Positions 19,077 to 28,375 of a DNA stretch of 64,000 nucleotides are shown here, piece after piece; the first letter of the stretch is position 1; the number at the start of each line of letters is the position of its first letter. The notes beneath the pieces are model-generated. The model was not told where the DNA came from. It saw nothing but the letters and a program-made list of their open reading frames with translations, and did no database searches. A program made the position numbers and the translations under genes. Source of the stretch: Streptomyces griseochromogenes (GTDB taxonomy: Bacteria > Actinomycetota > Actinomycetes > Streptomycetales > Streptomycetaceae); contig NZ_CP016279.1 in assembly GCF_001542625.1 (NCBI RefSeq), forward strand, positions 5,642,001 to 5,706,000. Reading direction: 5' to 3'.

Positions 19077-19331
19077 TCAGGCCGTCGCCCCGTGCAGCAG
19101 GATCGCGTCGACGAAGTCCGGGGCTCGACCGGCACCTATGCAGCCTTCGAGTGTCAGCTCCCACGCGGCCTCGGCCAGGTCGCAGAACGCCGAGGCCGGC
19201 CAGGCGGCCTGCATGTCGTTGTGCAGCGGCCCCGAGTTCCGGCCGCGTTCCACGAGCCTGTCGGTCCGGACGACGATCGCCTTGGCCCGCGTGCCGGGCT
19301 CGGGCAGACCCGAGACGTCCGGGCTCGACAT
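19077..19331 (-). CDS. hypothetical small protein
   Basis: 84 aa, reading KAIVVRTDRLVERGRNSGPL, then WPASAFCDLAEAAWELTLEG and GRAPDFVDAILLHGATA. Codon use and residue pattern are natural. I do not recognise a family. Sequence in a neighbouring frame just upstream (LAQLRNLVYVEP) also looks coding, so the gene may be a frameshifted remnant. Confidence 0.4.
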   Translation of the reverse strand: MSSPDVSGLPEPGTRAKAIVVRTDRLVERGRNSGPLHNDMQAAWPASAFCDLAEAAWELTLEGCIGAGRAPDFVDAILLHGATA

Positions 19332-19708
19332 AGACCAAGTTCCGCAGTTGGGCTAACGACGTGTACTCGGCGACCGGGGCGTTTAGTCGGCGACCGGCGT
19401 GGTCAGTACCCGCTCCACGGGTGTGGCGTCCGCCGCCCTGGCCCATCCGACCCACCCGGCCCACCCGGCCCGTCACGCACGTGCTGACGCACTGCGCGGC
19501 CATCTACGCACCTGCCAGTGCCGGACGCCGGGCTGCCGGCCGGTGGAACCGGTCAAGCACATGGCCACCCGCTTCCCTCGCCGCGATCTTGATCTGGGCT
19601 CGCAGATGACCAGAGGAAGGTGATTGGCCTGAGACCCCCTACAGGAAGCCTCAGGGCCAGAGTCAGCCGTTCTCGCCGTAGGCCGCTTGTCGGCTGGCCG
19701 ACGCTCTC
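19332..19708. other. intergenic, no gene seen
   Basis: Only overlapping low-quality frames; no feature recognised. Confidence 0.35.
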
Positions 19709-19858
19709 CTAGGTCTCGCTGCCGAGGATCTGGACGGTCCGGAAGGTGAGGAGGACTACGTCGACCCGGAGCGCGTTGCCCGGGGTAGGCCGCTGGAATC
19801 CGCGGGCGGGGTGCCAACTGGAGTTGACGGGGTACCCCGAGACGTACGGCATCCGCAT
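19709..19858 (-). CDS. 49-aa ORF, possible gene tail
   Basis: The frame reads MRMPYVSGYPVNSSWHPARG and ends LRVDVVLLTFRTVQILGSET-stop, a convincing alternation of polar and hydrophobic residues with G/C third positions. It has no ribosome site and a stop seven codons upstream, so it is probably the end of a broken gene. Confidence 0.3.
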   Translation of the reverse strand: MRMPYVSGYPVNSSWHPARGFQRPTPGNALRVDVVLLTFRTVQILGSET

Positions 19859-19990
19859 CGGCGCAAGTGGTCAGGTGAGCACCCGCCGCCAGGCGTTCCG
19901 ACAAGCGCACCAGGTTCTCACGCTCACGAGCAGATTCCGCGAGTGGAGCCAGGAACTTGCCCGTTCATCCGGGCATTCGGAACTCGCTCC

Positions 19991-20461
19991 TCAAGCGATC
20001 CATGCTTCGCTGTGCCGATGCCGGTCCAACCCCACGGCTGAGAACTCGTCCTCACCGGCGCTTGCCACGACGCCCAACCGCCGAAGTGCCTGAGAGATGG
20101 GACTGCCAGCAGGCGGAATCGGCTGGCCCTCCCGCACACGGACCGGCCCCAGCACAATGGTGCCGGCATCCCAGACGGCAGCCTGCTGCTCGCCCACACC
20201 GCCGAAGTACTCGGCTTCCACGTAGGCCACCGGCCCAGCGGCAGACCAGTCGGCCAGGGTCTTTCCGAACCCTCCCGGCAGCCGCCAGAACCCCAAAGCG
20301 CCCACGTCACTGCCGTCTGCGACGGAGTCGAAGAGGGCGTCTGTCACAGGCATCAGCGACAGGCCCTGCCCGATCGATGCCAGCCGCGCAGCAGGCAGGT
20401 CACACACCGCGCCACGCAGCACTTCCCCGCCAGCGATCACTGCTTGCAGGTCGTAACCCAT
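19991..20461 (-). CDS. hypothetical cytoplasmic protein
   Basis: 156 aa from the ATG at 20461, chosen because GGAGGGGGAG lies just upstream; the frame is open further 5'. It reads MGYDLQAVIAGGEVLRGAVC, then RLASIGQGLSLMPVTDALFD, then AAGPVAYVEAEYFGGVGEQQ and ends with an acidic loop and a short basic tail. It looks like an alpha/beta protein of a kind often seen as a conserved hypothetical in Streptomyces. No catalytic motif is visible, and neighbours give no context. Confidence 0.65.
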   Translation of the reverse strand: MGYDLQAVIAGGEVLRGAVCDLPAARLASIGQGLSLMPVTDALFDSVADGSDVGALGFWRLPGGFGKTLADWSAAGPVAYVEAEYFGGVGEQQAAVWDAGTIVLGPVRVREGQPIPPAGSPISQALRRLGVVASAGEDEFSAVGLDRHRHSEAWIA

Positions 20462-20796
20462 ACCAGCTCCCCCTCCACCGATCGGAGCCCCCATCTTGTC
20501 GCGGACGCCGAAGCCGAACCCGCACGGCACCCCCGACCAGGACCACCACACCCCCAGCGGGTCCTCGCCAGAGCACCGTCCAGATTCATCGAGCCCGCTG
20601 GTTTCGGTGTACGACAGCGGCCGGGCACCGGCGTTCCCGCGGACGAAAACCCAGCTGGTCGGGGTGCGACGCAAGCCCGCCGTGGGGCAGCCGCCGGTCA
20701 CGTACATCTACACCGGTGGTACGGGGCCGGGTGTCCTTGTGAGAGCCGGAGCAGTCGGCGAAGACGCGGCCGCCGTCGGCCCCGGAGCGCCAGCAG

Positions 20797-21153
20797 ATGC
20801 AACAGCGGCGCACCCGCACCGGCCGCGGCGAAGTGTTCCCGCGCCTCGTGTCGGGGATGTGCGGCCGGCGCGTGGACCGGCAAGCCCGGCGCCGGGCCGA
20901 TCCACGCCGTAGAACGCGCCAAGACTGCGGCACCGTCTTCCAGACCCCGGCGCCGGCCAGGAGCTTCAGCGACGGGATGTGCCTGGCCTGCGACGAGCGG
21001 ATCGAGCGCGGCCGCCGCGTCACTCTGTTCCCGATGGAACGCTCCTGCCAGCGCTGCCTGATGCAGCTGTTCCCGCTCACCGTATGGGCCTCGACGAGCG
21101 AACACGAGGACGTGAAGCCAGGATCGACCTGCTGCCGCAGTCGAACACCGTAG
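20797..21153 (+). CDS. Cys-rich ORF, doubtful
   Basis: The C-terminal half reads DCGTVFQTPAPARSFSDGM and CLACDERIERGRRVTLFPME then SCQRCL, which could be a zinc ribbon. The N-terminal half is Arg-rich and poorly coding. It may be a frameshifted remnant. Not recognised. Confidence 0.25.
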   Translation: MQQRRTRTGRGEVFPRLVSGMCGRRVDRQARRRADPRRRTRQDCGTVFQTPAPARSFSDGMCLACDERIERGRRVTLFPMERSCQRCLMQLFPLTVWASTSEHEDVKPGSTCCRSRTP

Positions 21154-21178
21154 GGTTGCGAACCTCGCGCACATCGCC

Positions 21179-21963
21179 TTGGACGAGCCATGGGCGCCGC
21201 GCGGATCCATCGATCTGGAAGGTCGATGGCAGGCCGCCGATCGCTGCCACCGTTGCCTACGCCGCCTACGATGTGGCGGCCGCACCCAGAGGGCCATCCA
21301 CGACGGTGCCAGCCTGGCGGGCGGCCACGCGGGCGCGGGCTACGGCGCGGAGATCGGCGCGGAGATCGGCTCCTTCGGAGGCCGGTTGGGACCGTGGTCG
21401 GCGGCGTCGTGGGCGGTGTGGCCGGCAGCGGGATCGTGGACGGGATCGAGGATTTGTGCTGGATGAGGGATCTGTTCTGGATGAGGAGATGGCTGGAGGG
21501 GCTGTTCGGAAAGGGACGGCCCCACACCGCGAATGTGTCCGCCCCGGGTGCCCCGGTGTGGGCCGAGCCGGAGATCCCCGATGAGGAACGGGCCGTCCTG
21601 CTTGTCGGCATCCTTGACGACCCCATGGCTCGCGAGGACGAGAAATACGACGCAGCGAGCGCTCTGGAGTTCCTTTCAGGTCCGTTCGTCGAATCGAGCC
21701 TGGCCCGGACCATCCGCGCCGAGGACTTCACGAGCGTGCTGGCCCAGCACTGCGCGGAGTCCCTCGGCGGGATCTGGGCCAGGACCGGCCGGGTGAACGC
21801 CGACTTCATGGCGGAGCTGCGGGGGCCGGCCAAGGACGAAGCCTTCGGCATCCTCGGCATCCGCGCCCCGCACCTACTCCCCCCCCCGGCGCCCTCTAGA
21901 CGATCTTCAACCGCCGATGTAATTCCGCACCCGAGCGGTCACGATTCCCCAGGGGGATACTGA
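21179..21963 (+). pseudogene. glycine-zipper module, copy A (frameshifted)
   Basis: The glycine-zipper segment (IHDGASLAGGHAGAGYGAEI, then GAEIGSFGG) lies in one frame. After a roughly 4-nt deletion near 21385 relative to copy B, the protein continues in another frame: VGTVVGGVVGGVAGSGIVDG, RRWLEGLFGKG, then the conserved domain (EERAVLLVGILDDPMAREDE, TIRAEDFTSVLAQHCAESLG, GILGIRAPHLLP). A run of nine C at 21879-21887 shifts the frame at the end and adds a nonsense tail. Copy B (30299-31041) is about 85 percent alike by eye, and the similarity extends about 70-200 bp upstream and past the stop. Family unknown. Confidence 0.65.
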
Positions 21964-21992
21964 TCGCGTCCGACACATCCCGGAATGGCTGA

Positions 21993-22856
21993 TCAGAGCA
22001 CCGGCGGCCCCGCCTCGATGCGGCGCAGCACCGGAGGGAGGCGGTCCAGGTCGGGGCCGGTCTGGATCTGTCGCTCGTCCCACCAGGTGGCGCCGGCGTC
22101 GTGCAGCGGACCGATCACGTTCTTGGCCTTCGCCGCGTCCGCGGACGTGGCACCGCCGAGCACGAGCTCGAAGGGCCGCTCAGCCTCGGCCGTACGGTGC
22201 TTGCGTACATAGCCGACCAGTTCCCGTACCTCCGCCACATCGGGCACGTGCCCGTGCCGGGCGGTCTCGAAGAGAGGCACCGCGCCGTCCCACCGGGCGG
22301 CCCGCCGCATGGGCAGGAGACGCGGCCAGAACCCTCCGATCCACATTGGCGGACCGGGCCGCTGCACGGTGGCAGGCAGCAGCGTCACGTCCCGGACTTC
22401 GTAGTGCCGGCCGCGGTGGTTCACCGGCTCGCCGGACCAGAAGCGCCGCAACAACTCCAGTCCCTCGTCAAGCCGCTCGGCGAGGAGGCGTGGCTCGGCG
22501 GCGTCGCCGAAGCTGCGGTATTCGTCGTCGATCGGACCGCCCAAGCCCGCGGCGAAGATCACCCGGCCACCGCTGAGGTGGTCCAAGGTGGCCACCTGGC
22601 GGGCCAGTTGCTGCGGACGGTATCGAGGGACCGGCGTCAGTAGAGTGCCCAGTCGGATCCGAGAGGTCGCCAGCGCGGCTGCGGTCAGCAGCATCCAGGG
22701 GTCTCCGAAGGGACGCCCCTGGTGCCGCCGGTGCAGTACGTGGTCCCAGACGAAGAGTCCGTCCCAGCCGGCCTGCTCGGCGGCAGCCGCAACGGTCGCG
22801 ACGTTACGAGGGTCGGCGAAGTCACCGAAGTTCGGGATGTTGATGGAGAAGCGCAT
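21993..22856 (-). CDS. LLM-class (luciferase-like) flavin/F420-dependent oxidoreductase
   Basis: A 287-aa TIM-barrel protein. The N-terminus RFSINIPNFGDF and EQAGWDGLFVWDHVLHRR are typical of F420- or FMN-dependent bacterial luciferase-like enzymes. RIRLGTLLTPVPRYRPQQLA and LDHLSGGRVIFAAGLGG form the substrate/cofactor barrel strands, and PPMWIGGFWPRLLPMRRAAR is the usual late strand. Family members reduce or oxidise small carbonyls and heterocycles. The coenzyme and substrate cannot be read from sequence. It stands alone, 137 bp upstream of nothing co-directional. Confidence 0.88.
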   Translation of the reverse strand: MRFSINIPNFGDFADPRNVATVAAAAEQAGWDGLFVWDHVLHRRHQGRPFGDPWMLLTAAALATSRIRLGTLLTPVPRYRPQQLARQVATLDHLSGGRVIFAAGLGGPIDDEYRSFGDAAEPRLLAERLDEGLELLRRFWSGEPVNHRGRHYEVRDVTLLPATVQRPGPPMWIGGFWPRLLPMRRAARWDGAVPLFETARHGHVPDVAEVRELVGYVRKHRTAEAERPFELVLGGATSADAAKAKNVIGPLHDAGATWWDERQIQTGPDLDRLPPVLRRIEAGPPVL

Positions 22857-23213
22857 CCCAGCAGGATGCGCAGCCGGACACGAAGCGGCAACCGGATTCG
22901 GATACGGGCGACTTCACAGCAGGGTACGGACCACGCACGATTCATCAGGATCCCCGAACCACAGACGGACGGACAGGACTGACTTGTAGGACTCGGCATC
23001 ACGAGCGGGCACCGGCAGCTGCCACGTCCACCGCCTGAGGGATTACGTAACCACAGCCCTGGGAAATTACGTGACCGTTGACAGCGTGCACCTCGAGCTT
23101 GGGATTTCCGGCGTCCATGCGGCAGGGGCTGTGTCCGGCGGGACCGGCAGCCTGCGCACAGCGCTGCCGACGGGCTCGGCGCTGTCCCGGCCGTGCAGCT
23201 ACCGGTGTTCCGG
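22857..23213. other. intergenic with a short direct repeat
   Basis: Between two minus-strand genes, upstream of the luciferase-like gene. ATTACGT followed by R-ACC occurs twice about 31 bp apart (near 23042 and 23072), a possible operator or promoter pair. Nothing else seen. Confidence 0.35.
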
Positions 23214-24578
23214 TCAGGCCGTGTGGTGGGCGAGGGCGCAGAGTTCTTGCCATGCGTCGGCCTGAGGGTCGGGGAATTCAGTGCGCAGGAGTTCCCACTG
23301 CTTCTCGACGCCGAACGAGGGGGATTCCGCGAGGAAGGTGACGGTCTGGCGGGCGTGTTCCAGGGCCATGTCGGCGTCACCGGAGGCGAGGTGTGCCCGT
23401 GCGGCGTATCCGTTCCACACGGCGGTGTTGCGGGCTTCGAGGCGGGTGGCCGCCGGGGCCGGGGCGAGCTGGGGCAAGAGATGGCCGAGGGCGTGGTCCA
23501 TCTTCCCCAGATAGAAGTGGGCGGCGCCGACGAAGACTTCCATGACATCGGCGGTGAGCCAGTTCATGAACGGCGGGTCGTTGTCGTGTGGGGAGGGGGA
23601 GTAGAGCGTACGGGCGAAGTGCAATTGGCCGACGGCGGCGGTCGCTTCTCCTTGCATGGCATAGGCGACGGCACGGACGACGCCGAGCAGGGAGGTCAAC
23701 CGGGGGCTATGACCGGAGCGTTCGCAGGCTCGGTGAGCGGCGTCGAGGAGGGGATGGGCGTTTGCCGGGTCCCCGCAGTACACATGCTGCATGGCGAGCA
23801 GCGTCATCGCCCATCCGCCGAGCATGCGATTCTCAGCGGCGGCGGCGGTGCGCATGCCGGCCAGGTAGGCGGACTGAGCGCGTGTCTGGTCACCGAGGTC
23901 GAAGGCGAGCCAGCCGCTGTAGCAGGCCGCGCTGGCCGTCAGGGCCAGGAGGTCGGCTCCGGTCTGCCGGTCGCATGAGGCGTTGCGGGACAGGTCGCAC
24001 AGCAGGAGCAGTTCGGCGTCCACGAGTGTCCGCACGCCGAGGGGGCCAAGCTCGTGGTAAAGCTTTCGGGTCTTCAGGTGGCGTCGTTCCAAGGCGGCCA
24101 CGCCGGCCGCATCGATGCGCAGGCCGCGGCCGTGCGGCTCGAACGGAGCGGCGGTGTCCAGCCAGGCCGTGGTGAGGCTCGCGATGCTCTGATCGCAGGA
24201 GACGATCCCGCGGCCGTGCCCGTCCGTGCGCGGCAGGGTCCGGGCGATGGTCTCCAGGGCGTGCAGTGCCTCGTCGCAGCTCCACGGCAGCTGGAGCAGG
24301 GATGCCTGTCCCGTGGCCGCGTACAGCCATTCCGGCCAGCCGTGCCGGAGTACGTCCGAGCGGGGTACGCCGTGGATGTGGGCGATGGCGAGCTGGGCGT
24401 TGAGCTCCGGAGTGACCTTGCCCGACTCCCAGCGGGCGATCTTCTCGCGGCGGGCCGCCATGGTTCCGAAGCCGAGTTCGGTGTGAGCCTCGGCGATGCG
24501 GCGGGCGTAGGCGGTGTGCGAGAGGCCCTCCTGTTTGCGCAGCAGGGCAAGGGGATGGCGGACGGGGCGATGGGGCAT
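23214..24578 (-). CDS. XRE-type helix-turn-helix regulator with TPR-like C-terminus
   Basis: 454 aa from the ATG at 24578. The N-terminal domain (HPLALLRKQEGLSHTAYARR, then FGTMAARREKIARWESGKVT and PELNAQLAIAHIHGV) is an XRE DNA-binding fold of the Streptomyces transcriptional-regulator type. The rest is helical with repeats of YSGWLAFDLGDQTRAQSAYL type, probably TPR ligand- or peptide-sensing. It shares architecture and many motifs with the gene at 33517-34890. It is divergent from the winged-helix gene at 25134, with about 0.55 kb of intergenic DNA that could be shared control. Confidence 0.85.
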   Translation of the reverse strand: MPHRPVRHPLALLRKQEGLSHTAYARRIAEAHTELGFGTMAARREKIARWESGKVTPELNAQLAIAHIHGVPRSDVLRHGWPEWLYAATGQASLLQLPWSCDEALHALETIARTLPRTDGHGRGIVSCDQSIASLTTAWLDTAAPFEPHGRGLRIDAAGVAALERRHLKTRKLYHELGPLGVRTLVDAELLLLCDLSRNASCDRQTGADLLALTASAACYSGWLAFDLGDQTRAQSAYLAGMRTAAAAENRMLGGWAMTLLAMQHVYCGDPANAHPLLDAAHRACERSGHSPRLTSLLGVVRAVAYAMQGEATAAVGQLHFARTLYSPSPHDNDPPFMNWLTADVMEVFVGAAHFYLGKMDHALGHLLPQLAPAPAATRLEARNTAVWNGYAARAHLASGDADMALEHARQTVTFLAESPSFGVEKQWELLRTEFPDPQADAWQELCALAHHTA

Positions 24579-25133
24579 ACGGGAGCGTTTCGGTGGGGGG
24601 ACGGGGCGGAGTGAGTTACTTACCAGTACGAAGGATAGACATAAGGCGCAAACCACATCAATACCCAGTCGAGACTATTGAAATTTCTACCGCTAAGTTG
24701 AATCCGTAATTAATAGCTCTCTGGGCGGGACGGCCGCTGGGGGCCGGTCTGTGCGAGGCGAGGTGCACCCGGAGCGGAGCGGGAATGTGCTGCTCATCAC
24801 GGTCGGGATGCCTGAGGGATGACAGCCCGGTGCGCCTGAAACGCGGCGCCAGGCACCCGCGGGGCACCGCTGAGGCACCCACGCGGCACGGGTCGGAGCA
24901 CGGTCGAGGCACCCCCACAAGGCACGGGTCGGGGCACGGCCGAGGCACGGCCGGAGCACAACCGAACACACGTCAAAGGCACGCCCGATTCTCTTGGAAT
25001 ATGCAGTTCCGCGAGGGTTCCCTTCTCTTGCGCCGTCTTTCTGACCGCGGCCGCAGAATCTCGCGGCCCTGGGCCCGGCGCGGAACCCGGCATCCCTGTC
25101 CATGCGGACCGGCTGGTCCCCTCCCCCACGGAA
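24579..25133. promoter_or_regulatory. divergent intergenic region between two regulators
   Basis: Lies between the XRE regulator (minus) and the winged-helix regulator (plus). The stretch 24640-24720 is unusually AT-rich for this DNA, as expected of a promoter. A 28-nt direct repeat follows at 24885-24948. Confidence 0.45.
24885..24948. repeat. 28-nt direct repeat, 36-bp period, in a GGCAC-rich tract
   Basis: GGCACGGGTCGG-R-GCACGG-Y-CGAGGCAC occurs at 24885-24912 and 24921-24948, with two transitions. The surrounding 24850-24960 holds about eight further GGCAC pentamers. Unit spacing is near 3.5 helical turns. Confidence 0.75.
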
Positions 25134-25772
25134 ATGCCTATGTCCTCGCATCCCGCAATGTCACCGCAGTCCGCACTCTCGCCGTCCGCGGTGCCCGGCC
25201 AGCCCCCGTCCCTCGCTACAGCGGTCCGGCGCTCCCCGGCCGTTGTGGCACAGCAGTCACGCAGATCCGGCGCCGAGCGTGCGGTGCCCGTGCTGCGCTG
25301 GCCCCAGCAGACCGCGGAGGTCGAGCGGTGCCGTGCGCACGGGATTCCGCGGCTGCTCGTCGTGGAACCGGCCACCCCGCCGCCGGTCTGCGTCGACCCA
25401 CTGGAGGACTGGGTCCGGGCGCCGGCCGGCGAGCGGGACCTGCAGGCGCGCCGGGCCGCTCTGCAGGCACGGGCGGAGCGCCGCAAACCGATGCTCGATG
25501 AGCACAACGTCCTTCATCATGCCGGGCGGGCTCTTCCGCTCGCGGCCGGCGAGGCGGACCTTGTGCGGCTGCTGCTCGACAACTACCGGTCGGTGGTCGA
25601 CCGGATCGAACTGGCCACACGAATGTGGCCGGAGGGCACCGACCGCCGCAACGCGCTTGACGTGCGGGTGCTCCGGGCCCGCCGCCGACTCGCCCCCCTG
25701 GACCTGGTGATCAAGACCGTATGGCGCACGGGATACCTGCTCGACACCCGAAGAGACGGAGATTCCCCCTGA
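25134..25772 (+). CDS. winged-helix regulator with OmpR/PhoB-type DNA-binding domain, no receiver
   Basis: A 212-aa protein. The C-terminal about 90 residues match the Trans_reg_C fold: LDEHNVLHHAGRALPLAAGE (beta strands), ADLVRLLLDNYRSVVDRIEL (helices 1-2), NALDVRVLRARRRLAPLD (recognition helix) and VWRTGYLLDT (wing). The first about 60 residues are Pro/Ser/Ala-rich and disordered. The middle (PVLRWPQQTAEVERCRAHGI) could be a short effector segment. With no receiver Asp, activity must be set otherwise. It lies 0.7 kb upstream of the AMP-ligase gene and may control it. Confidence 0.8.
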   Translation: MPMSSHPAMSPQSALSPSAVPGQPPSLATAVRRSPAVVAQQSRRSGAERAVPVLRWPQQTAEVERCRAHGIPRLLVVEPATPPPVCVDPLEDWVRAPAGERDLQARRAALQARAERRKPMLDEHNVLHHAGRALPLAAGEADLVRLLLDNYRSVVDRIELATRMWPEGTDRRNALDVRVLRARRRLAPLDLVIKTVWRTGYLLDTRRDGDSP

Positions 25773-26169
25773 TGGTGTGCATCCGAAACCGCGATGCCCG
25801 GTGTCCGAGTCGTGCCGCTGTGGAAGCAGCCAGAGCTGCGAAGGTCCTGTGGTCGCCTACGCGTTCCCGCCACCGTTTGGACGCGAGCCCCCTTCACCGT
25901 TCCCTGGTTCCATCCCAGCGGACCACCGCGCCGGCATGCCCCGACGAGCGATGCGGTTCGCACGCCCCCGTCAGCGGCCCCGTCGTCGCGGATGACACGC
26001 CGATCCCACGAGCCACGAAGAAGCGCAAGGGTCCGATGACCACCGAGCGCTACACGACCGCCGCCAAGTGTGCCGGGATCCAGTACTACCGGCTGGGACC
26101 GACCGCTGAGCCGGAGCAGAGCGGAAGCGTGCGTCGACCCGTCACCGCTTTCCTGCTGCCACTGCCGGC

Positions 26170-26345
26170 CGTCCGGCGTACGCATCGTGGTCCGCGACGA
26201 CAGCCGGGACCTCCCCGTCGTGCGTGAGCCCGATCCGTTCTCGGAGCGTGGTCGCGGCATGTTCCTTCTCGCCCATACAGCCCACGCCTGGGGCGCCACC
26301 CCGACAGCCACCGGCAAAGACGTCTGGATCGGGTTCCGGGCGACT
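26170..26345 (+). pseudogene. C-terminal fragment of an RsbW-like ATPase
   Basis: The frame reads SGVRIVVRDDSRDLPVVRE, then GRGMFLLAHTAHAWGATPT and GKDVWIGF. This is the N-box-distal half (VRDxS, GRGLxLV, WG...GKxVWF) of the Streptomyces HATPase_c_2 anti-sigma family. The first half with the ELVxNAxxH motif is absent. The intervening 25773-26169 holds no recognisable gene, although a 63-codon frame from 26038 is open. Confidence 0.5.
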
Positions 26346-26488
26346 TCCGGGGAAGGCGTTGCGGACGCTGTGCGTACCGGTGCCTCGCTCCCTGTACATC
26401 GACGCAGTGCGTGACGTTGTCCGGGACCACCCGGGCTTCCCGATCGTACGAACGTATGGATCAACCCGGAGAAAGATGCGGAGACCGC

Positions 26489-28375
26489 ATGAATGACAGG
26501 AACAGGATGACCGGCAAGCACGGTGCGGACGGGCGCGCGGACGGCCCGCACACTCTCGCCCACCTGGCCCAACGAGGTGCCGAACGGTGGCCGACGGCGC
26601 CGGCCGTCCGATGGCGGGGCGTCGGCGGCGACTGGTGCCGGCTCTCGTACGCCGAGGCACGGGACGCCGCCGAGGAGATCGCCCGCGGGCTGATGGCACT
26701 CGGTCTCGGGCCGGGTGACCGAGTGGCGATCCAGAGCACACTGCGCCCGGAGTGGACGTTCGCCCTCCTCGGCGCGGCGGCCTCGGGGCTGGTGCTGGTC
26801 TCGTTGCTGCCCACCACGGTGCCGGAGGAGATCGTGCACGTGGTCGGCGATTCCGGCGCGACGGCGGTCATCTGCGAGGACGCCGTTCAGCTGGCCAAGA
26901 TACGGGCCGCCCGATCCCGGCTGCCGAAGCTGCGGCATGTCATGGTCATCGAGGAACCGCGGCCGAACGGGACCGGCGGCGAATCTGCCGGAGGTGTCGG
27001 CGATCCGCTCCCGGACGACGGCACGATGACGCTCGACGGGCTCCGCAGACTCGGGCGAACGGCCGTGCCGGCCGAAGAGCTGATGGCACGTCAGGATGCC
27101 GTGCAACCCGACGACTTGCTGGTCATCATCTACACCTCGGGAACGACCGGGCCGAAGAAAGGCTGCGCCCTGTCCCACGGCAACTACGTCAGCGTGCTCC
27201 GGGCGCATCCCGCACCCCCGCGCAGGCCCGACGGCGCGGCGACCACGGGCAACGGCACCATCTTCGTGGTCACCGGACCCCACACCATCGCCCTGTTGAT
27301 GCAGGTGCTGACCTGGTGGTCGGGCTACGCCCTGGCCTACTTCAGCGGCGGCTCCCCCGAACGCATGCTGGCCGAGCTGCGCGAGACCAAGCCCACGATC
27401 CTTCCGCTGGTGCCGCTCGCGCTGGAGAAGATTCACGGTGCGGTCCTGGCGCACCGGACAGAGCTGGAGCGGCAGCAGATCGTGGACGCGGCGCGTACCG
27501 GACTGCGGGTGCGCGAGATGCACGCCCGGCAAGAACGCGTCCCGGACGGACTCCAGCGCTGGTTCGAGGAGACCGACGCGGGGCTCTTCGCCGAGGTGCG
27601 CGACCACTTCGGCGGCGCCGTGCGGCGGGTGACGGTGTCCGGCGCGGCGGTGTCCCAGGACCTCCTTGCGTTCTTCCTCGGCTGCGGGGTCCCGATCGTG
27701 GAGTGCTACGGAATGACCGAGACCGCCGCCGCGGTGACCTCCAACACTCCTGACGACTACCGGCTGGGCACGGTCGGCAAACCGCTGCCGGGAGTCGAGG
27801 TGGGTATCGCGCCGGACGGCGAGGTGCTGGTGCGCGGCGGCAATGTATTCCGCGGCTACTGGGGGTACGACGAGCGGGAGTTCGGCGCCGTACGGGACGG
27901 CTGGCTGCACACCGGCGACCTCGGCGAGATCGATGCCGAGGGCTATCTGCGTCTCACAGGCCGCAAGAAGGAGCTGATCCAGCTCTCGAACGGCATGGCG
28001 GTCACACCTCATCCGCTGGAACGTGAGCTGCGCACCAGCCCGCTGATCTCCAACGCGGTGCTCTACGGCGAGGGCAGGCCCCACCTCGTCGCGCTGCTCA
28101 CCCTCGACGAGTGCCAGGCCCGCGCGTGGGCTGCGCAGCGCGGGCTGCCGGGCGCGCTGCCCAGCCTGGTTCGGGAGCCGGAACTGCTGCGTGAGCTGGA
28201 CGAGGTGGTCACGCGCGCCAACGCCGGGCTCCAGGAATACTACCGGGCCAAGGCCTTCACGGTTCTGGAACGTGATCTGTCCGTGGACAAGGGCGAGCTG
28301 ACGATCTCCCTGAAGGTGGCCCGCCCGGTCGTGCACGCACGCTTCCGTGAACGGTACGAGGCGCTCTACGACTGA
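26489..28375 (+). CDS. long-chain fatty acid AMP-/CoA-ligase (ANL superfamily)
   Basis: 628 aa from the ATG at 26489, with GGAG five bases upstream. ANL core motifs in order: IIYTSGTTGPKKGC (A3 P-loop), VECYGMTETAA (A5), GWLHTGDLGEID (A7), and YLRLTGRKKELIQLSNG (A8 hinge). Between A3 and A5 is the long LVPLALEKIHGAVLAHR segment of FadD15-type very-long/long-chain acyl-CoA ligases. It activates a carboxylic acid as acyl-AMP and then acyl-CoA at the membrane. It lies 7 kb from the biosynthetic cluster; a link is possible but not shown. Confidence 0.88.
   Translation: MNDRNRMTGKHGADGRADGPHTLAHLAQRGAERWPTAPAVRWRGVGGDWCRLSYAEARDAAEEIARGLMALGLGPGDRVAIQSTLRPEWTFALLGAAASGLVLVSLLPTTVPEEIVHVVGDSGATAVICEDAVQLAKIRAARSRLPKLRHVMVIEEPRPNGTGGESAGGVGDPLPDDGTMTLDGLRRLGRTAVPAEELMARQDAVQPDDLLVIIYTSGTTGPKKGCALSHGNYVSVLRAHPAPPRRPDGAATTGNGTIFVVTGPHTIALLMQVLTWWSGYALAYFSGGSPERMLAELRETKPTILPLVPLALEKIHGAVLAHRTELERQQIVDAARTGLRVREMHARQERVPDGLQRWFEETDAGLFAEVRDHFGGAVRRVTVSGAAVSQDLLAFFLGCGVPIVECYGMTETAAAVTSNTPDDYRLGTVGKPLPGVEVGIAPDGEVLVRGGNVFRGYWGYDEREFGAVRDGWLHTGDLGEIDAEGYLRLTGRKKELIQLSNGMAVTPHPLERELRTSPLISNAVLYGEGRPHLVALLTLDECQARAWAAQRGLPGALPSLVREPELLRELDEVVTRANAGLQEYYRAKAFTVLERDLSVDKGELTISLKVARPVVHARFRERYEALYD

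Noticed and set aside
20586..21860. 424-aa minus-strand frame opposite copy A
   Set aside because: Shadow of the duplicated module; Arg/Ser/Pro-rich, no start site.
24850..24960. CRISPR-like array
   Set aside because: Only two long units with 8-bp gaps, no spacers of regular length and no cas genes in the window.
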